A DNA stretch of 64,000 nucleotides from Chryseosolibacter sp964551035 (GTDB lineage Bacteria; Bacteroidota; Bacteroidia; Cytophagales; Cyclobacteriaceae): assembly GCA_964551035.1 (NCBI GenBank), contig CAZKBK010000016.1:40772-104771 (forward strand), given 5' to 3'. Within the stretch, counting starts at the first letter, position 1; each line of letters opens with the position of its first letter. This document shows, piece after piece, positions 52,844 through 61,880 of this stretch. Below the pieces are notes generated by a model. That model had not been told where the DNA came from. It did no database searches and was given only the letters and a program-made list of their open reading frames with translations. A program made the translations under genes and the position numbers.

Positions 52844-54202
52844 ATGGGATTCAAACGATTCACCACACGCGTCGCCCTGAGGATCGTTTTCATTCTCGCT
52901 AATGCGATCGTCATCGCCCAGATCTTTGGCGATCGCCGCCTATTCTTTAACCAGGTTATTCTCGCCGTTGTCCTCGTGGTACAGGTGTGGGAACTCATCC
53001 GGTTCGTCAATCGCACCAACCGCGAGCTCGCCCGGCTCTTTTATGCCGTACGTCACGACGATTTCTCCGTCACCTTCAAATCGTTGGGCCTCGGCTCCGG
53101 CTTCGCCGACCTTGAAGCGTCGATGGTGAACCTCATCCAGGCCTACAAGCAGGTGAAGATCGAAAGAGAAGCGCAGTTTCATTTCCTCCAGATGCTCGTT
53201 AGCCAGCTCGACATCGGGATTGTCGTGGTCGAAGGGAACGAAAACATCAGCCTGATGAATCCTGCAGCAGAGCGGCTACTGGGGTTTGAAGGGGCGCGGT
53301 CGTGGCGGTTTCTTTCGCAGCGCGCGCCGGAGTTCGCCCGCCATGTGGAAGAACTCGGCACCGAGGGGAGAAAGTTGGTCGAGATCCGTTCGCCTACAGG
53401 AACAAGATTCATTGCCGTCAACGTGCGCACCCTGATCATTTTGGACCGGCCGTCAAGGCTGATCACCTTGCAGGATATCAACTCAGAAATCGAGCAGAAA
53501 GAGATCGACGCCTGGCACAAACTGATCCGGATCCTTACCCATGAGATCATGAACTCCGTAACGCCGATCTCTTCCCTGACAGAAACGTTACAAAGTATGC
53601 TGGAAGACCGGGCGGGGAATCAGAAAAAACTCAGCGACCTCACGGAAGAAAACATACACGACATCCGTTTTTCCCTTGGAACCATCCGGAAACGCAGCGA
53701 GGGCCTTCTAAGGTTTGTTTACAATTATCGGAAACTCACCAGGGTCCCAAGGCCAACACTCGAGCGCGTTGACGCCCTGGAATTTCTCAACGCCACCCTT
53801 CTCCTGATGGCGCCGGAATTGGAGAAGCACGCCATCACCGCCCGGGTAACTGGCGACCCCGTCTCCCTCCACATCGATCGCGCGCTGCTCGAACAAGTCG
53901 TCATAAACCTGGTGGCCAACAGCATCCACGCCCTTGAAGGAAAGTCAAATGGCGAAATCCGGCTCAGCGCCTACAGGCGTACCCCCTACCTCATTGTCGA
54001 AGTACACGACAACGGAAGGGGCATTGCCCAAAAAGAACGCCCGGAAATTTTTATACCTTTCTTTACGACCAAAAAAAACGGCTCAGGTATCGGGCTGAGT
54101 TTGTCCAAGCAGATCCTGAGCCTGCATGGCGGTTCCATCCGGGTACAGTCCGAGGAAAACGCGGGCACGACATTCTTCCTGCAGTTTCCCTGCAAAGACT
54201 GA
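52844..54202 (+). CDS. Membrane histidine kinase, partner of the sigma-54 regulator
   Basis: The 452-residue protein has two N-terminal membrane helices (about 11-28 and 35-52) with almost no periplasmic part, a PAS-like domain (about 115-215), a HisKA-type helix with His233 (LTHEIMNSVTPISSL) and an ATPase domain with the N box (INLVANSIHAL), DNGRGI and GSGIGLSLSKQI. It should phosphorylate Asp54 of the adjacent regulator, like NtrB/NtrY kinases. The small loop between helices suggests a membrane or cytoplasmic signal. The ATG at 52844 is preferred over a TTG nine bases upstream. Confidence 0.93.
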   Translation: MGFKRFTTRVALRIVFILANAIVIAQIFGDRRLFFNQVILAVVLVVQVWELIRFVNRTNRELARLFYAVRHDDFSVTFKSLGLGSGFADLEASMVNLIQAYKQVKIEREAQFHFLQMLVSQLDIGIVVVEGNENISLMNPAAERLLGFEGARSWRFLSQRAPEFARHVEELGTEGRKLVEIRSPTGTRFIAVNVRTLIILDRPSRLITLQDINSEIEQKEIDAWHKLIRILTHEIMNSVTPISSLTETLQSMLEDRAGNQKKLSDLTEENIHDIRFSLGTIRKRSEGLLRFVYNYRKLTRVPRPTLERVDALEFLNATLLLMAPELEKHAITARVTGDPVSLHIDRALLEQVVINLVANSIHALEGKSNGEIRLSAYRRTPYLIVEVHDNGRGIAQKERPEIFIPFFTTKKNGSGIGLSLSKQILSLHGGSIRVQSEENAGTTFFLQFPCKD

Positions 54203-54270
54203 CGCTCCGTTGCAACGATGGGGCACAGTTTTGTTGCCCTTCCCTTGTTACTATCTCAAAAAAAAATATC

Positions 54271-55209
54271 ATGGCAGACTACATTCGAAATCAGCGAAGT
54301 TCCTCCCGCCAGAACCACGACTGGAGCGACAGGAGCAGAGACAGCAGGTGGGACGATGATCGTTACGGCTATGCTGACCGCACCTATGACACAGGGCACC
54401 ACGACTACGGCGACGATTCAGGCTGGCAAAGCCGGTATGAGCGAGAGGACCAAAACCGCGGTGGTGGCCCGTACAGCCGTTACCGTTCCGACAACAACGA
54501 TGACATGGACCAGGGCCGCTGGGGTAAATCTTACGGCCGGTCTCGGAATCTTTATGACCGCGACTATGAAGGACTCGGACGAGGCGGTTACCACAGCACA
54601 CGCATGGGCGGCGCCAACTATGGCCGGTATGGAAATATGGACCGGGGCTATGGCAGCTACAGAACCTTTGATGAGGATCGCTATGGTCGTTTTGGGTCCG
54701 GCACCGATTACGGCCGCAGCTATCGCCATGAGGACTTTTATGAGGATCCCAACGAGCGAAATTGGTGGGACCGCACGCGCGATGAAGTATCATCCTGGTT
54801 CGGCGATGAACGTGCGGAACGCAGGAGGGATCACGACCGCGAATTAAGCCACCGTGGCAAAGGCCCCAAGAACTACAACCGCTCCGACCAGCGCATTCTT
54901 GAAGATGTAAACGACCGGCTGAGCGATGACCCGTTTGTCGACGCCACAGAGATCGAGGTCACCGTATCCAACGGCGAAGTCACCCTGGTGGGCATGGTGG
55001 AAGACCGGGGTTCAAAACGCAGGGCCGAAGACCTGGCCGACTCGGTGTCGGGTGTGAAGAATGTCGAAAACCGATTGCGGGCAGGCATCAGTTCCCACGC
55101 GCGTAACCCGGAGCGGGAAGTAGGCAATACGGGCAACAGAACCACCGGTTCCGACAGCGACATGGCTGCAAAACGTGAAACCACAAAAGGTCATTATGTG
55201 ACGGGATGA
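54271..55209 (+). CDS. BON-domain protein with long Tyr/Arg/Gly/Asp-rich region
   Basis: The 312-residue product has no signal peptide. Residues 1 to about 185 are low-complexity, rich in Asp, Arg, Tyr, Gly and Ser (e.g. RDSRWDDDRYGYADRTYD, GGANYGRYGNMDRGYGS). A short conserved stretch (DEVSSWFGDERAERRR) precedes the BON domain (about 205-272, including VTVSNGEVTLVGMVEDRGSKRRAE), which in other proteins binds lipid or peptidoglycan surfaces. The tail is polar. Relatives are stress-linked in several bacteria. It follows the two-component genes by 68 bases, and a stem-loop follows it. Confidence 0.85.
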   Translation: MADYIRNQRSSSRQNHDWSDRSRDSRWDDDRYGYADRTYDTGHHDYGDDSGWQSRYEREDQNRGGGPYSRYRSDNNDDMDQGRWGKSYGRSRNLYDRDYEGLGRGGYHSTRMGGANYGRYGNMDRGYGSYRTFDEDRYGRFGSGTDYGRSYRHEDFYEDPNERNWWDRTRDEVSSWFGDERAERRRDHDRELSHRGKGPKNYNRSDQRILEDVNDRLSDDPFVDATEIEVTVSNGEVTLVGMVEDRGSKRRAEDLADSVSGVKNVENRLRAGISSHARNPEREVGNTGNRTTGSDSDMAAKRETTKGHYVTG

Positions 55210-55234
55210 GCATGCAGCACGCGCCAGTCGGAGA

Positions 55235-55268
55235 ATATCCCGCGGCCCGTACGCGGGATATTTCTATT
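55235..55268 (+). terminator. Stem-loop after the BON gene
   Basis: ATATCCCGCG and CGCGGGATAT form a perfect ten-base stem with a seven-base loop, then TTCTATTT, a broken T run. It overlaps the last codons of the convergent enoyl-CoA hydratase gene and separates the two genes. Confidence 0.55.
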
Positions 55269-56049
55269 TCCCGGTAAAAGCTGGTTTTCGCTTCGCCAGA
55301 AAAGCAGTCACACCTTCCTTATAGTCCAGCGAATTACCGGCGATTTCCTGGCACCACGCTTCATACTCGAGCATCTCGTCCAGCGACGCCGATCCCGACT
55401 TGTTAAGCATTTTCTTGATCAGCCCGATGGCCTTGGTCGGCGCCTGCGCATAATAATCCGTGTACTGACGGACTGCATCGTCAAGTTCATCTGCGGATAC
55501 CACTTTGTTGACCAGCCCCATCGACAGGGCGTCATTGGCGGTGACCTTCTTTCCGGTAGTACAAAGCTCGAAGGCGCTGGCCATGCCCACAAGGCGTGGG
55601 AGGAACCACGACGAGCCAGAATCCGGAACAAGCCCTATGTTGATAAAGACTTCGATGAGACTTGCCTCCGCAGAGGCCACGATCAGATCGCACGCCAGGG
55701 CGATCGAACAACCGGCGCCGGCGGCCACCCCATTGAGTCTGCAAATGACGGGCTTTGGCAAGCTGCGCATAGCCCTGATGATCGGGTTGTACCGCTTGTG
55801 CAATGAATCGATGAACGAGCGCTTCTCTTCGCCGGACGCGGCCTTCAGGTCCTGTCCCGAACAAAAGGCTTTCCCCGCGCCGGTGAGCACCACCACGCGC
55901 ACGCCTTCATCCCTGGCGATCGCCTTCAGCGCCGCCTGAAGTTCGAACGTGATTTCATCGTTAAGCGCATTGTAAACATCCGGTCGATTCAGCGTAATGG
56001 TCGCAACCCCTTGCTCAACGGTGAGGAGCAGAAATTTAAAGGTGCTCAT
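55264..56049 (-). CDS. Enoyl-CoA hydratase/isomerase (PaaG-like)
   Basis: The 261-residue crotonase-fold enzyme shows the two oxyanion-hole loops GAGKAFCSGQDLKA and LNGVAAGAGCSIALACD, and the Asp in LVPDSGSSWFLPRL, which is the pattern of PaaG, the 1,2-epoxyphenylacetyl-CoA isomerase, more than of classical hydratases with two Glu. No other phenylacetate gene is near, so a fatty-acid role is possible. It lies 15 bases behind the PAP2-like gene, in line with rpoN. Confidence 0.88.
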   Translation of the reverse strand: MSTFKFLLLTVEQGVATITLNRPDVYNALNDEITFELQAALKAIARDEGVRVVVLTGAGKAFCSGQDLKAASGEEKRSFIDSLHKRYNPIIRAMRSLPKPVICRLNGVAAGAGCSIALACDLIVASAEASLIEVFINIGLVPDSGSSWFLPRLVGMASAFELCTTGKKVTANDALSMGLVNKVVSADELDDAVRQYTDYYAQAPTKAIGLIKKMLNKSGSASLDEMLEYEAWCQEIAGNSLDYKEGVTAFLAKRKPAFTGK

Positions 56050-56064
56050 AGCGGTAAATTATTG

Positions 56065-56688
56065 TTAGAACAGGATCAACATTCCCGATACACTTGCAGC
56101 CAGGCCCAGAATCGCTCCCCACATCACCTCGCGGTAGTCATGGGCGCCCAGGTACAATCGCGATGCCATAACCGGACCCGCCATAAGGATCAACCCAGCC
56201 GAAATATACAGCATGGCGTTGACCTCCGCCAAGCGCGACAGCGGCACCATAATACCGACCAGTCCCCAGATCCCGATACTGTGCACGCTGACTTTAAAAA
56301 AAAACGTCACCACGGTCGACATAAGAACCAGGAGGTCGATAACCATTAAAAGTCTGACAAAATTGTCATCAAATGAAAGGCGGCCATTTGAGATGAACAT
56401 CCAGGTAACTGAAACGTAGATGCCGGCAATAAACAAAAACGGAATAAACCGTTCGCGCCGCGTCCGCATCAGCAGTGAGTCGATCGTTCCGAACGTCCGG
56501 AAGATGCCCATGCACAAGAGCGGCAGCAGGAACGTCACCAGGAAAATCGTCGTCAGGAAAGTGAAGTGGGAGCCCGGCTGTACCGGTGACAATGCGGAAG
56601 GCAGGGCGATGGCCAGCAGCGAAAACATGTACGAAGCCATCAGCAGTGGATGAAAGAGAACGGAAATAATTCGCGCTGCTGTCTTCAC
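56065..56688 (-). CDS. PAP2-superfamily-like membrane protein with altered motifs
   Basis: The 207-residue protein has six membrane helices. It keeps remnants of the phosphatidic acid phosphatase type 2 site: an Arg-rich RTRRERFIP segment (75-83), SVHS with His136 in place of PSGH, and SR-x5-H with Ser176, Arg177 and His183, followed by Glu187 where the family has Asp. The order and spacing suggest a PAP2 relative that may act on a lipid phosphate or may have lost activity. Its start codon is two bases after the rpoN stop, so it is translated with rpoN. Confidence 0.65.
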   Translation of the reverse strand: MKTAARIISVLFHPLLMASYMFSLLAIALPSALSPVQPGSHFTFLTTIFLVTFLLPLLCMGIFRTFGTIDSLLMRTRRERFIPFLFIAGIYVSVTWMFISNGRLSFDDNFVRLLMVIDLLVLMSTVVTFFFKVSVHSIGIWGLVGIMVPLSRLAEVNAMLYISAGLILMAGPVMASRLYLGAHDYREVMWGAILGLAASVSGMLILF

Positions 56689-56690
56689 AC

Positions 56691-58142
56691 CTAGATCTCT
56701 TTCCGCAGCCTCGCCACCGGGATGTTCAGTTGCTCGCGATATTTTGCAACCGTGCGACGTGCAATGTTATAACCTTTTTCGTTGAGGATTTTTTCGAGCT
56801 TGTCGTCGGAAAGCGGTTTGGACTTGTCTTCCTTTTCGATAATGTCCTTAATGATCTGCTTCACTTCACGACTACTCACCTCTTCCCCCGAATCGGTCGT
56901 AATACCCTCGGAGAAAAAATATTTCAGCGGATAAATTCCGAAATCGGTCTGTACGGCCTTGCTGCTTGCCACGCGTGATACCGTGGAAATATCCATGTTG
57001 ATCATGGCAGCAATGTCTTTCAGGATCATCGGCTTGAGCTTCGTCTCATCGCCCTCGAGGAAGAAATCGTACTGAAAATCCACGATGGCACGCATGGTCT
57101 TCAACAGCGTTTGCTGGCGTTGCTTGATGGCATCGATAAACCATTTCGCGGCGTCAAGTTTTTGCTTGACGAAAGAAACGGCTTCTTTCAATTTTTTATC
57201 GCGCTTGTCGCTCTTGTCGTAGGCCTTGAACATTTCCGTATAAGACCTGGAGATGCGGAGTTCCGGGGCATTCCTGCTATTGAGCGCAAGTTCCAGTTTG
57301 CCGTTGTTGTTATTGAGAATGAAATCGGGAATGATGTACTGATTCTTCGTCATGGTGGAAGCATTGCCGCCACCGGGCTTGGGGTTTAGCCTGACGATCA
57401 ATTCGATCGCGTCACGGACAAAATCTTCATCTTCCGTGTCAAGTTTCTTCTGGATCTTGTGGTAGTGCTTCTTTGTAAACTCGTCGAAACAATCTGAGAT
57501 GATCTTCTTCGCCACAGCCACGTCGATGTCGTGGCCATTATCCATACGCTCGAGTTGAAGCAGCAGGCACTCTTGCAGGTTTCGGGCGGCTATGCCCGGG
57601 GGGTCAAACGTCTGAATCTCTTTAAGCACGTTCTCCACCTCTTCCGATGTCGTTTCAATTCCTTGCGAAAAGGCGAGGTCATTCACGATGGCCTCGAGTT
57701 CTCTCCGGATATAGCCATCGCTTTCGATGCTGCCGATGAGTTGTTTACCAATGGCATACTGCTTTTCGTCGAGTCCCAGGAAATCGAGCTGGCTCATCAG
57801 CTGCTCGTGCAGTGAGCTTGACATGGGGATAGGCATTTCCCGGTCATCATCCTCATCGCCGTCTCCCTGCATCTTATAGCCGCTGTAGTCGTCGTCGCGG
57901 AGGTAATCTTTGATGTCGACCTCGTCTTCCGACCCCGACGTATCGTCGTATTCCTCGTCCTTGCTGTTGTCTTCCTCCTGGGCAGGCTCGTCGGATCCTT
58001 CTTCGAGCGCGGGGTTGACTTCCAACTCCTCCTCAATGCGGTTCTCGAGTTCGGCCGTAGGTACCTGCAACAGCTTGATGAACTGTATCTGCTGCGGCGA
58101 CAGCTTTTGTTGTAGCGACTGGCTTAACCCAAGTTTTTGCAT
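56691..58142 (-). CDS. rpoN: RNA polymerase sigma-54 factor
   Basis: Sigma-54 directs polymerase to -24/-12 promoters that need an AAA+ activator. The 483-residue protein has region I (QKLGLSQSLQQKLSPQQIQFIKLLQ), an acidic region II (about 55-110), the core-binding region and the RpoN box RRTVAKYRE near the C-terminus. All parts are in place. It is the first of three minus-strand genes (rpoN, PAP2-like, enoyl-CoA hydratase) and is divergent from asnS. A suitable activator and kinase lie at 51471-54202. Confidence 0.97.
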   Translation of the reverse strand: MQKLGLSQSLQQKLSPQQIQFIKLLQVPTAELENRIEEELEVNPALEEGSDEPAQEEDNSKDEEYDDTSGSEDEVDIKDYLRDDDYSGYKMQGDGDEDDDREMPIPMSSSLHEQLMSQLDFLGLDEKQYAIGKQLIGSIESDGYIRRELEAIVNDLAFSQGIETTSEEVENVLKEIQTFDPPGIAARNLQECLLLQLERMDNGHDIDVAVAKKIISDCFDEFTKKHYHKIQKKLDTEDEDFVRDAIELIVRLNPKPGGGNASTMTKNQYIIPDFILNNNNGKLELALNSRNAPELRISRSYTEMFKAYDKSDKRDKKLKEAVSFVKQKLDAAKWFIDAIKQRQQTLLKTMRAIVDFQYDFFLEGDETKLKPMILKDIAAMINMDISTVSRVASSKAVQTDFGIYPLKYFFSEGITTDSGEEVSSREVKQIIKDIIEKEDKSKPLSDDKLEKILNEKGYNIARRTVAKYREQLNIPVARLRKEI

Positions 58143-58459
58143 GCCAAATGCGTATTCTTACTTTTTTCCCACGCAAAGTTATCAATTAAGGCCACTTATA
58201 AAACGGTCGCGTTTACTTGGATTTTCCTGCAAAAAGCGCTAATTATTTTGTTCGCCTTTCCGTGTTGTCGACCTGGAGAAATTTCCCCCTCCCCCGCCTG
58301 ACCCGATCTGGTCCGAAAGTGACGCTTGCCCAGGCTCCTTCCTTTTGGGCTGAACGAATGGCCTTCCCGGGGGTAAACGCCTATATCCGCTATGAAATTC
58401 CCCAAGTTTTCGCGTTTTTTGCGTGCCTCGGACCAATGTCCGGCAAATGCGATGCAGGA
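58143..58459. other. Divergent control region between rpoN and asnS
   Basis: This 317-base gap holds the rpoN promoter box near its left end. On the asnS side I find no exact -7 box; AGGAA just before the asnS ATG is a possible ribosome site. No gene or repeat is seen. Confidence 0.4.
58174..58181 (-). promoter_or_regulatory. -7 promoter box of rpoN
   Basis: Minus-strand TAACTTTG matches TAnnTTTG exactly, 31 bases before the rpoN ATG. The -33 position reads GTTT, only a partial match. Confidence 0.5.
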
Positions 58460-59893
58460 ATGAAAAGGATCAAAATAAAAGAACTGCTCGAGACGGCACC
58501 CAGGGGCCAGGAGGTGACCGTGCAGGGGTGGGTGCGCACGTTCAGAAACAATCAGTTTATCGCGATCAATGACGGCTCAACCATTAAGAACCTTCAGGCC
58601 GTGGTGGACTTCACCAATACCAATGAGGCGGTGTTGAAGCGTATCACCACCGGCGCATGCCTTTCCCTGACGGGTGAACTGGTGGCATCCCCCGCCAAGG
58701 GGCAGCCCGTAGAAGTGAAAGTGAAAACCCTGGAGGTTCTCGGCGACAGCGATCCGGAGAAATACCCACTTCAACCAAAAAAACATTCACTCGAATTTCT
58801 TCGTGAGATCGCTCACCTCCGGTCGCGGACCAACACGTTCGGCGCGGTCATGCGCGTGCGGCACGCCATGGCCTACGCGGTTCACAAATTCTTTAACGAC
58901 CGCGGTTTTTGCTACATCCATACGCCCATCATTACGGGATCCGACGCAGAAGGCGCCGGCGCCATGTTCAGGGTCACCACGCTGGACAGCGCAAATCCCC
59001 CGAAAGACGAACAGGGAAAGGCCGACTATCGCGAAGACTTCTTCGGACGCGAGACGAACCTGACCGTGTCCGGCCAGCTTGAAGGTGAGACGTACGCGCT
59101 CGCCCTCGGTGAGATCTACACCTTCGGCCCCACCTTCAGGGCGGAAAACTCGAATACCACACGCCACCTGGCAGAGTTCTGGATGATTGAACCTGAAATG
59201 GCGTTTTACGACCTGCCCGACAACATGCAGCTCGCCCAGGATTTCCTCCAATATCTTGTCCGCTACGCACTCGAGCACTGCGCCGACGACCTTGAGTTCC
59301 TGGACAAGCGCGCACGCGAAGAGGAACAATCCAAACCGCAGGACCAGCGCAGCGAACTCGGCCTCATGGAGCGTTTGAAGTTTGTCGCCGAGAATGAATT
59401 CCAACGCCTGAGTTACACCGAGGCGATCGACATTCTCAGGAACTCCAATCCCAACAAAAAGAAGAAATTTCAATACCTGATCAGCGACTGGGGTGTGGAC
59501 CTTCAGTCGGAGCACGAGCGTTATCTGGTGGAGAAACATTTCAGGAAGCCGGTGATCCTCTACAACTATCCGGCGTCGATCAAGGCGTTTTACATGCGGC
59601 AAAACGAGGATGGCAAGACCGTGGCCGCGATGGATGTGCTCTTCCCGGGAATCGGGGAGATCATCGGAGGCTCCCAGCGCGAGGAGCGGCTGGACCGGCT
59701 CGAGCAGCGCGTTCGCGAACTTGGGTTGCCGGAAAAGGACCTCTGGTGGTATCTGGATCTGCGCCGCTTCGGCTCGGCGCCCCACAGCGGATTCGGCCTC
59801 GGTTTTGAAAGGCTTATCCTGTTCGTGACCGGCATGACCAACATCCGCGACGTGATCCCCTACCCGCGCTTTCCTGGTAACGCCGAATTCTAA
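58460..59893 (+). CDS. asnS: Asparaginyl-tRNA synthetase
   Basis: AsnS charges tRNA-Asn. The ATG at 58460 follows AGGA and begins MKRIKIKELLETAP, giving a normal 477 residues. The N-terminal OB-fold anticodon domain (VTVQGWVRTFRNNQFIAINDGS region) is followed by the class II core with TFGPTFRAENSNTTRHLAEFWMIEPE (motif 2) and GFGLGFERLILFVTGM (motif 3). The asnS/rpoN divergence is a common arrangement in this phylum. Presence of AsnS suggests direct charging rather than a GatCAB-only route. Confidence 0.97.
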   Translation: MKRIKIKELLETAPRGQEVTVQGWVRTFRNNQFIAINDGSTIKNLQAVVDFTNTNEAVLKRITTGACLSLTGELVASPAKGQPVEVKVKTLEVLGDSDPEKYPLQPKKHSLEFLREIAHLRSRTNTFGAVMRVRHAMAYAVHKFFNDRGFCYIHTPIITGSDAEGAGAMFRVTTLDSANPPKDEQGKADYREDFFGRETNLTVSGQLEGETYALALGEIYTFGPTFRAENSNTTRHLAEFWMIEPEMAFYDLPDNMQLAQDFLQYLVRYALEHCADDLEFLDKRAREEEQSKPQDQRSELGLMERLKFVAENEFQRLSYTEAIDILRNSNPNKKKKFQYLISDWGVDLQSEHERYLVEKHFRKPVILYNYPASIKAFYMRQNEDGKTVAAMDVLFPGIGEIIGGSQREERLDRLEQRVRELGLPEKDLWWYLDLRRFGSAPHSGFGLGFERLILFVTGMTNIRDVIPYPRFPGNAEF

Positions 59894-59921
59894 GATGAAG
59901 CTGGATAAGGCCAGCCGTTCT

Positions 59922-60755
59922 TTACGGAGTTGGCTTCTTAAACGCGAGCAGCGGCACCAGGCTGTGAAACGCCATTTTGCGCGTCATGCTCTTGTCAAAA
60001 AGCTTCTCGTAAAAATTCAGGTTGTGCGTAAACATGGTCAACAGGTCGGCCTTCGACACGGTGAGATACTGATCGATCGCGCCTTCGACAACCTGATCGA
60101 CGAGCACCAGCGTCACCACGTTGTCGTACCCAAGCTTACGCACCACACCTTCGACCTTCTCTTCGAGGGCATCGATATCCTCCCCATGCCGGGTGACGTG
60201 CACGAGGTGGATCACGGACCCGAATTTTTCGACATAAGGGATCAGGGTCTCCAATTCCCGCTCGAGCCAGGAGAGGTCCGACGCATAAACGATATCCTTG
60301 AAGCCGCGGTACTCGGCACAGTCGGGAACAGCGAGCACCGGGATGTCGCTTAGCTCGATCAGCGAGGCGGTGTTGCTGCCTACCATTGTCTTTTTGATCC
60401 CGCTTGCACCCCGGGTTCCCATTACGATGAGGCCCGCACCCAGCCGGTTAGCCTCACTCATTACCGCGTCCCGAACGACGGAGCCGCGCACGACGTTCCA
60501 ATTAATCGGCTCATCGGTTAGGAGTTCGTAAGAGACCTCTCGCATCAGCGCCTGAAGGTCCCGCTCCGCGAAATCGAAAAGGTCGTGGTCGAGTTCTTTC
60601 ACTTTCATTCGCATCGTAGCGCGCACGGTCTCGGTAACCGTCACCACGTGCAGCAATGTAATTCTTCCTTCAAACTGGTTGGCGATCTTGATCGCATACT
60701 GGACGGCAACCTTCGACAGCGGTGAAAAATCAGTGGGAACGAGGATATTCAGCAT
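59922..60755 (-). CDS. Universal stress protein with two UspA domains
   Basis: The 277-residue protein has two Usp halves (about 1-145 and 150-277). The first has a full ATP-binding loop of the G-x2-G-x9-G-S type (MGTRGASGIKKTMVGSNTASL) after ILVPTDFSPLSKVA; the second (FKDIVYASDLSWLEREL) lacks it. It resembles the protein at 37837-38682, but its first domain is better conserved as an ATP binder. It is convergent with asnS, 28 bases apart, and divergent from the threonine aldolase gene. Confidence 0.9.
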   Translation of the reverse strand: MLNILVPTDFSPLSKVAVQYAIKIANQFEGRITLLHVVTVTETVRATMRMKVKELDHDLFDFAERDLQALMREVSYELLTDEPINWNVVRGSVVRDAVMSEANRLGAGLIVMGTRGASGIKKTMVGSNTASLIELSDIPVLAVPDCAEYRGFKDIVYASDLSWLERELETLIPYVEKFGSVIHLVHVTRHGEDIDALEEKVEGVVRKLGYDNVVTLVLVDQVVEGAIDQYLTVSKADLLTMFTHNLNFYEKLFDKSMTRKMAFHSLVPLLAFKKPTP

Positions 60756-60830
60756 GGGGCCGGGTTTATCCTTTGAAGTTAACGGTTTTTCGCCATCTTC
60801 GTTTTATTTTTCGTTCTTCTTGCTCACACA

Positions 60831-61880
60831 ATGACTCGCAAAACTTTCGCAAGTGACAATTACGCAGGCGTACACCCAACAATCATGGATGCGTTGCTAC
60901 GCGCTAACCACGAGCACGCGCCCTCCTATGGAACCGATGTATTCACGGCTGCGGCAATCTCCCGGTTCAAGACCTTGTTCGGGCAGGATACGGAAGTCTT
61001 TTTTGTCTACAATGGCACCGGCGCGAACATTCTGGGATTGAGTGTGCTCGCACAATCCTTCAATTCGATCCTCTGCGCAGACCTCGCACACATCAACGTG
61101 GACGAGTCGACGGGCCCCGAAAAGTTTCTCGGGTGCAAGTTGGTGCCGGTACCGGCGCCGGACGGGAAGATGCGCCCCGATGACGTTGAAGCCAGAATTC
61201 AACGCCTGAACGACCAACACCATCCGCAGGCAAAAGTGATTTCGTTTTCACAAAGTACAGAATACGGCACGGTGTATTCGACAGAGGAGATCCGCGCTTT
61301 GTCGGCCCTTGCAAAAAAGTATGACCTCTTCCTGCACATGGACGGGTCGCGCATCGCGAACGCCGCGGTGAGCCTCGACCAGGACTTCAGATCCTTCACG
61401 CGCGACGCCGGCGTTGACGTGTTGTCGTTCGGAGGTACGAAAAACGGTCTCATGTTCGGGGAAGCCGTTCTCATTTTTGACCCTGAGAAAGCGCGGCATT
61501 TCAACTACCTGAGAAAGCAGGGGATGCAACTGCATTCCAAGATGCGCTTCATCGGCGCTCAGTTCGAAGCGTTGCTCACGGACGGTCTATGGAAAAAAAA
61601 TGCCGTTCATGCCAACGCCATGGCCCGCCTCCTGGAGGAGGAGTTACGTCCGCACCCCTTTATCAAAATCACACAGGAGGTGGATGCTAATGGCGTTTTC
61701 GCCATCATGCCGGCGGCGTTGATCGAAGGGCTGCAGAAAGAATACTTTTTCTACGTCTGGAACGACAAAACATCGGAAGTGCGGCTCATGTGCGCCTTCG
61801 ATACGCATGAGGAAGATGTGAAAAATTTTGGGGAACAGATCCGGCGTCTGAGTGCCGGTCAGCGTTTCAGGAACTTGTAG
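60831..61880 (+). CDS. ltaE: Low-specificity L-threonine aldolase
   Basis: The enzyme splits threonine or allo-threonine to glycine and acetaldehyde using PLP. The 349-residue length is normal. The PLP lysine is K204 in SFGGTKNGLMFGEAV, and the N-terminal SDNYAGVHPTIMDAL, YGTDVFT and HMDGSRIANAAVSL stretches are family marks. The last 22 bases overlap, in opposite direction, the 3' end of the T9SS sorting-domain gene. Confidence 0.93.
   Translation: MTRKTFASDNYAGVHPTIMDALLRANHEHAPSYGTDVFTAAAISRFKTLFGQDTEVFFVYNGTGANILGLSVLAQSFNSILCADLAHINVDESTGPEKFLGCKLVPVPAPDGKMRPDDVEARIQRLNDQHHPQAKVISFSQSTEYGTVYSTEEIRALSALAKKYDLFLHMDGSRIANAAVSLDQDFRSFTRDAGVDVLSFGGTKNGLMFGEAVLIFDPEKARHFNYLRKQGMQLHSKMRFIGAQFEALLTDGLWKKNAVHANAMARLLEEELRPHPFIKITQEVDANGVFAIMPAALIEGLQKEYFFYVWNDKTSEVRLMCAFDTHEEDVKNFGEQIRRLSAGQRFRNL

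Noticed and set aside
54219..54245. Possible sigma-54 promoter before the BON gene (GGCAC and TTGC elements)
   Set aside because: There are 12 bases between the GG and GC pairs where sigma-54 promoters need 10, so it does not fit the -24/-12 pattern.
58787..59785. A 332-codon frame antisense to asnS
   Set aside because: Mirror of a conserved synthetase gene; no signal, domain or own start site.
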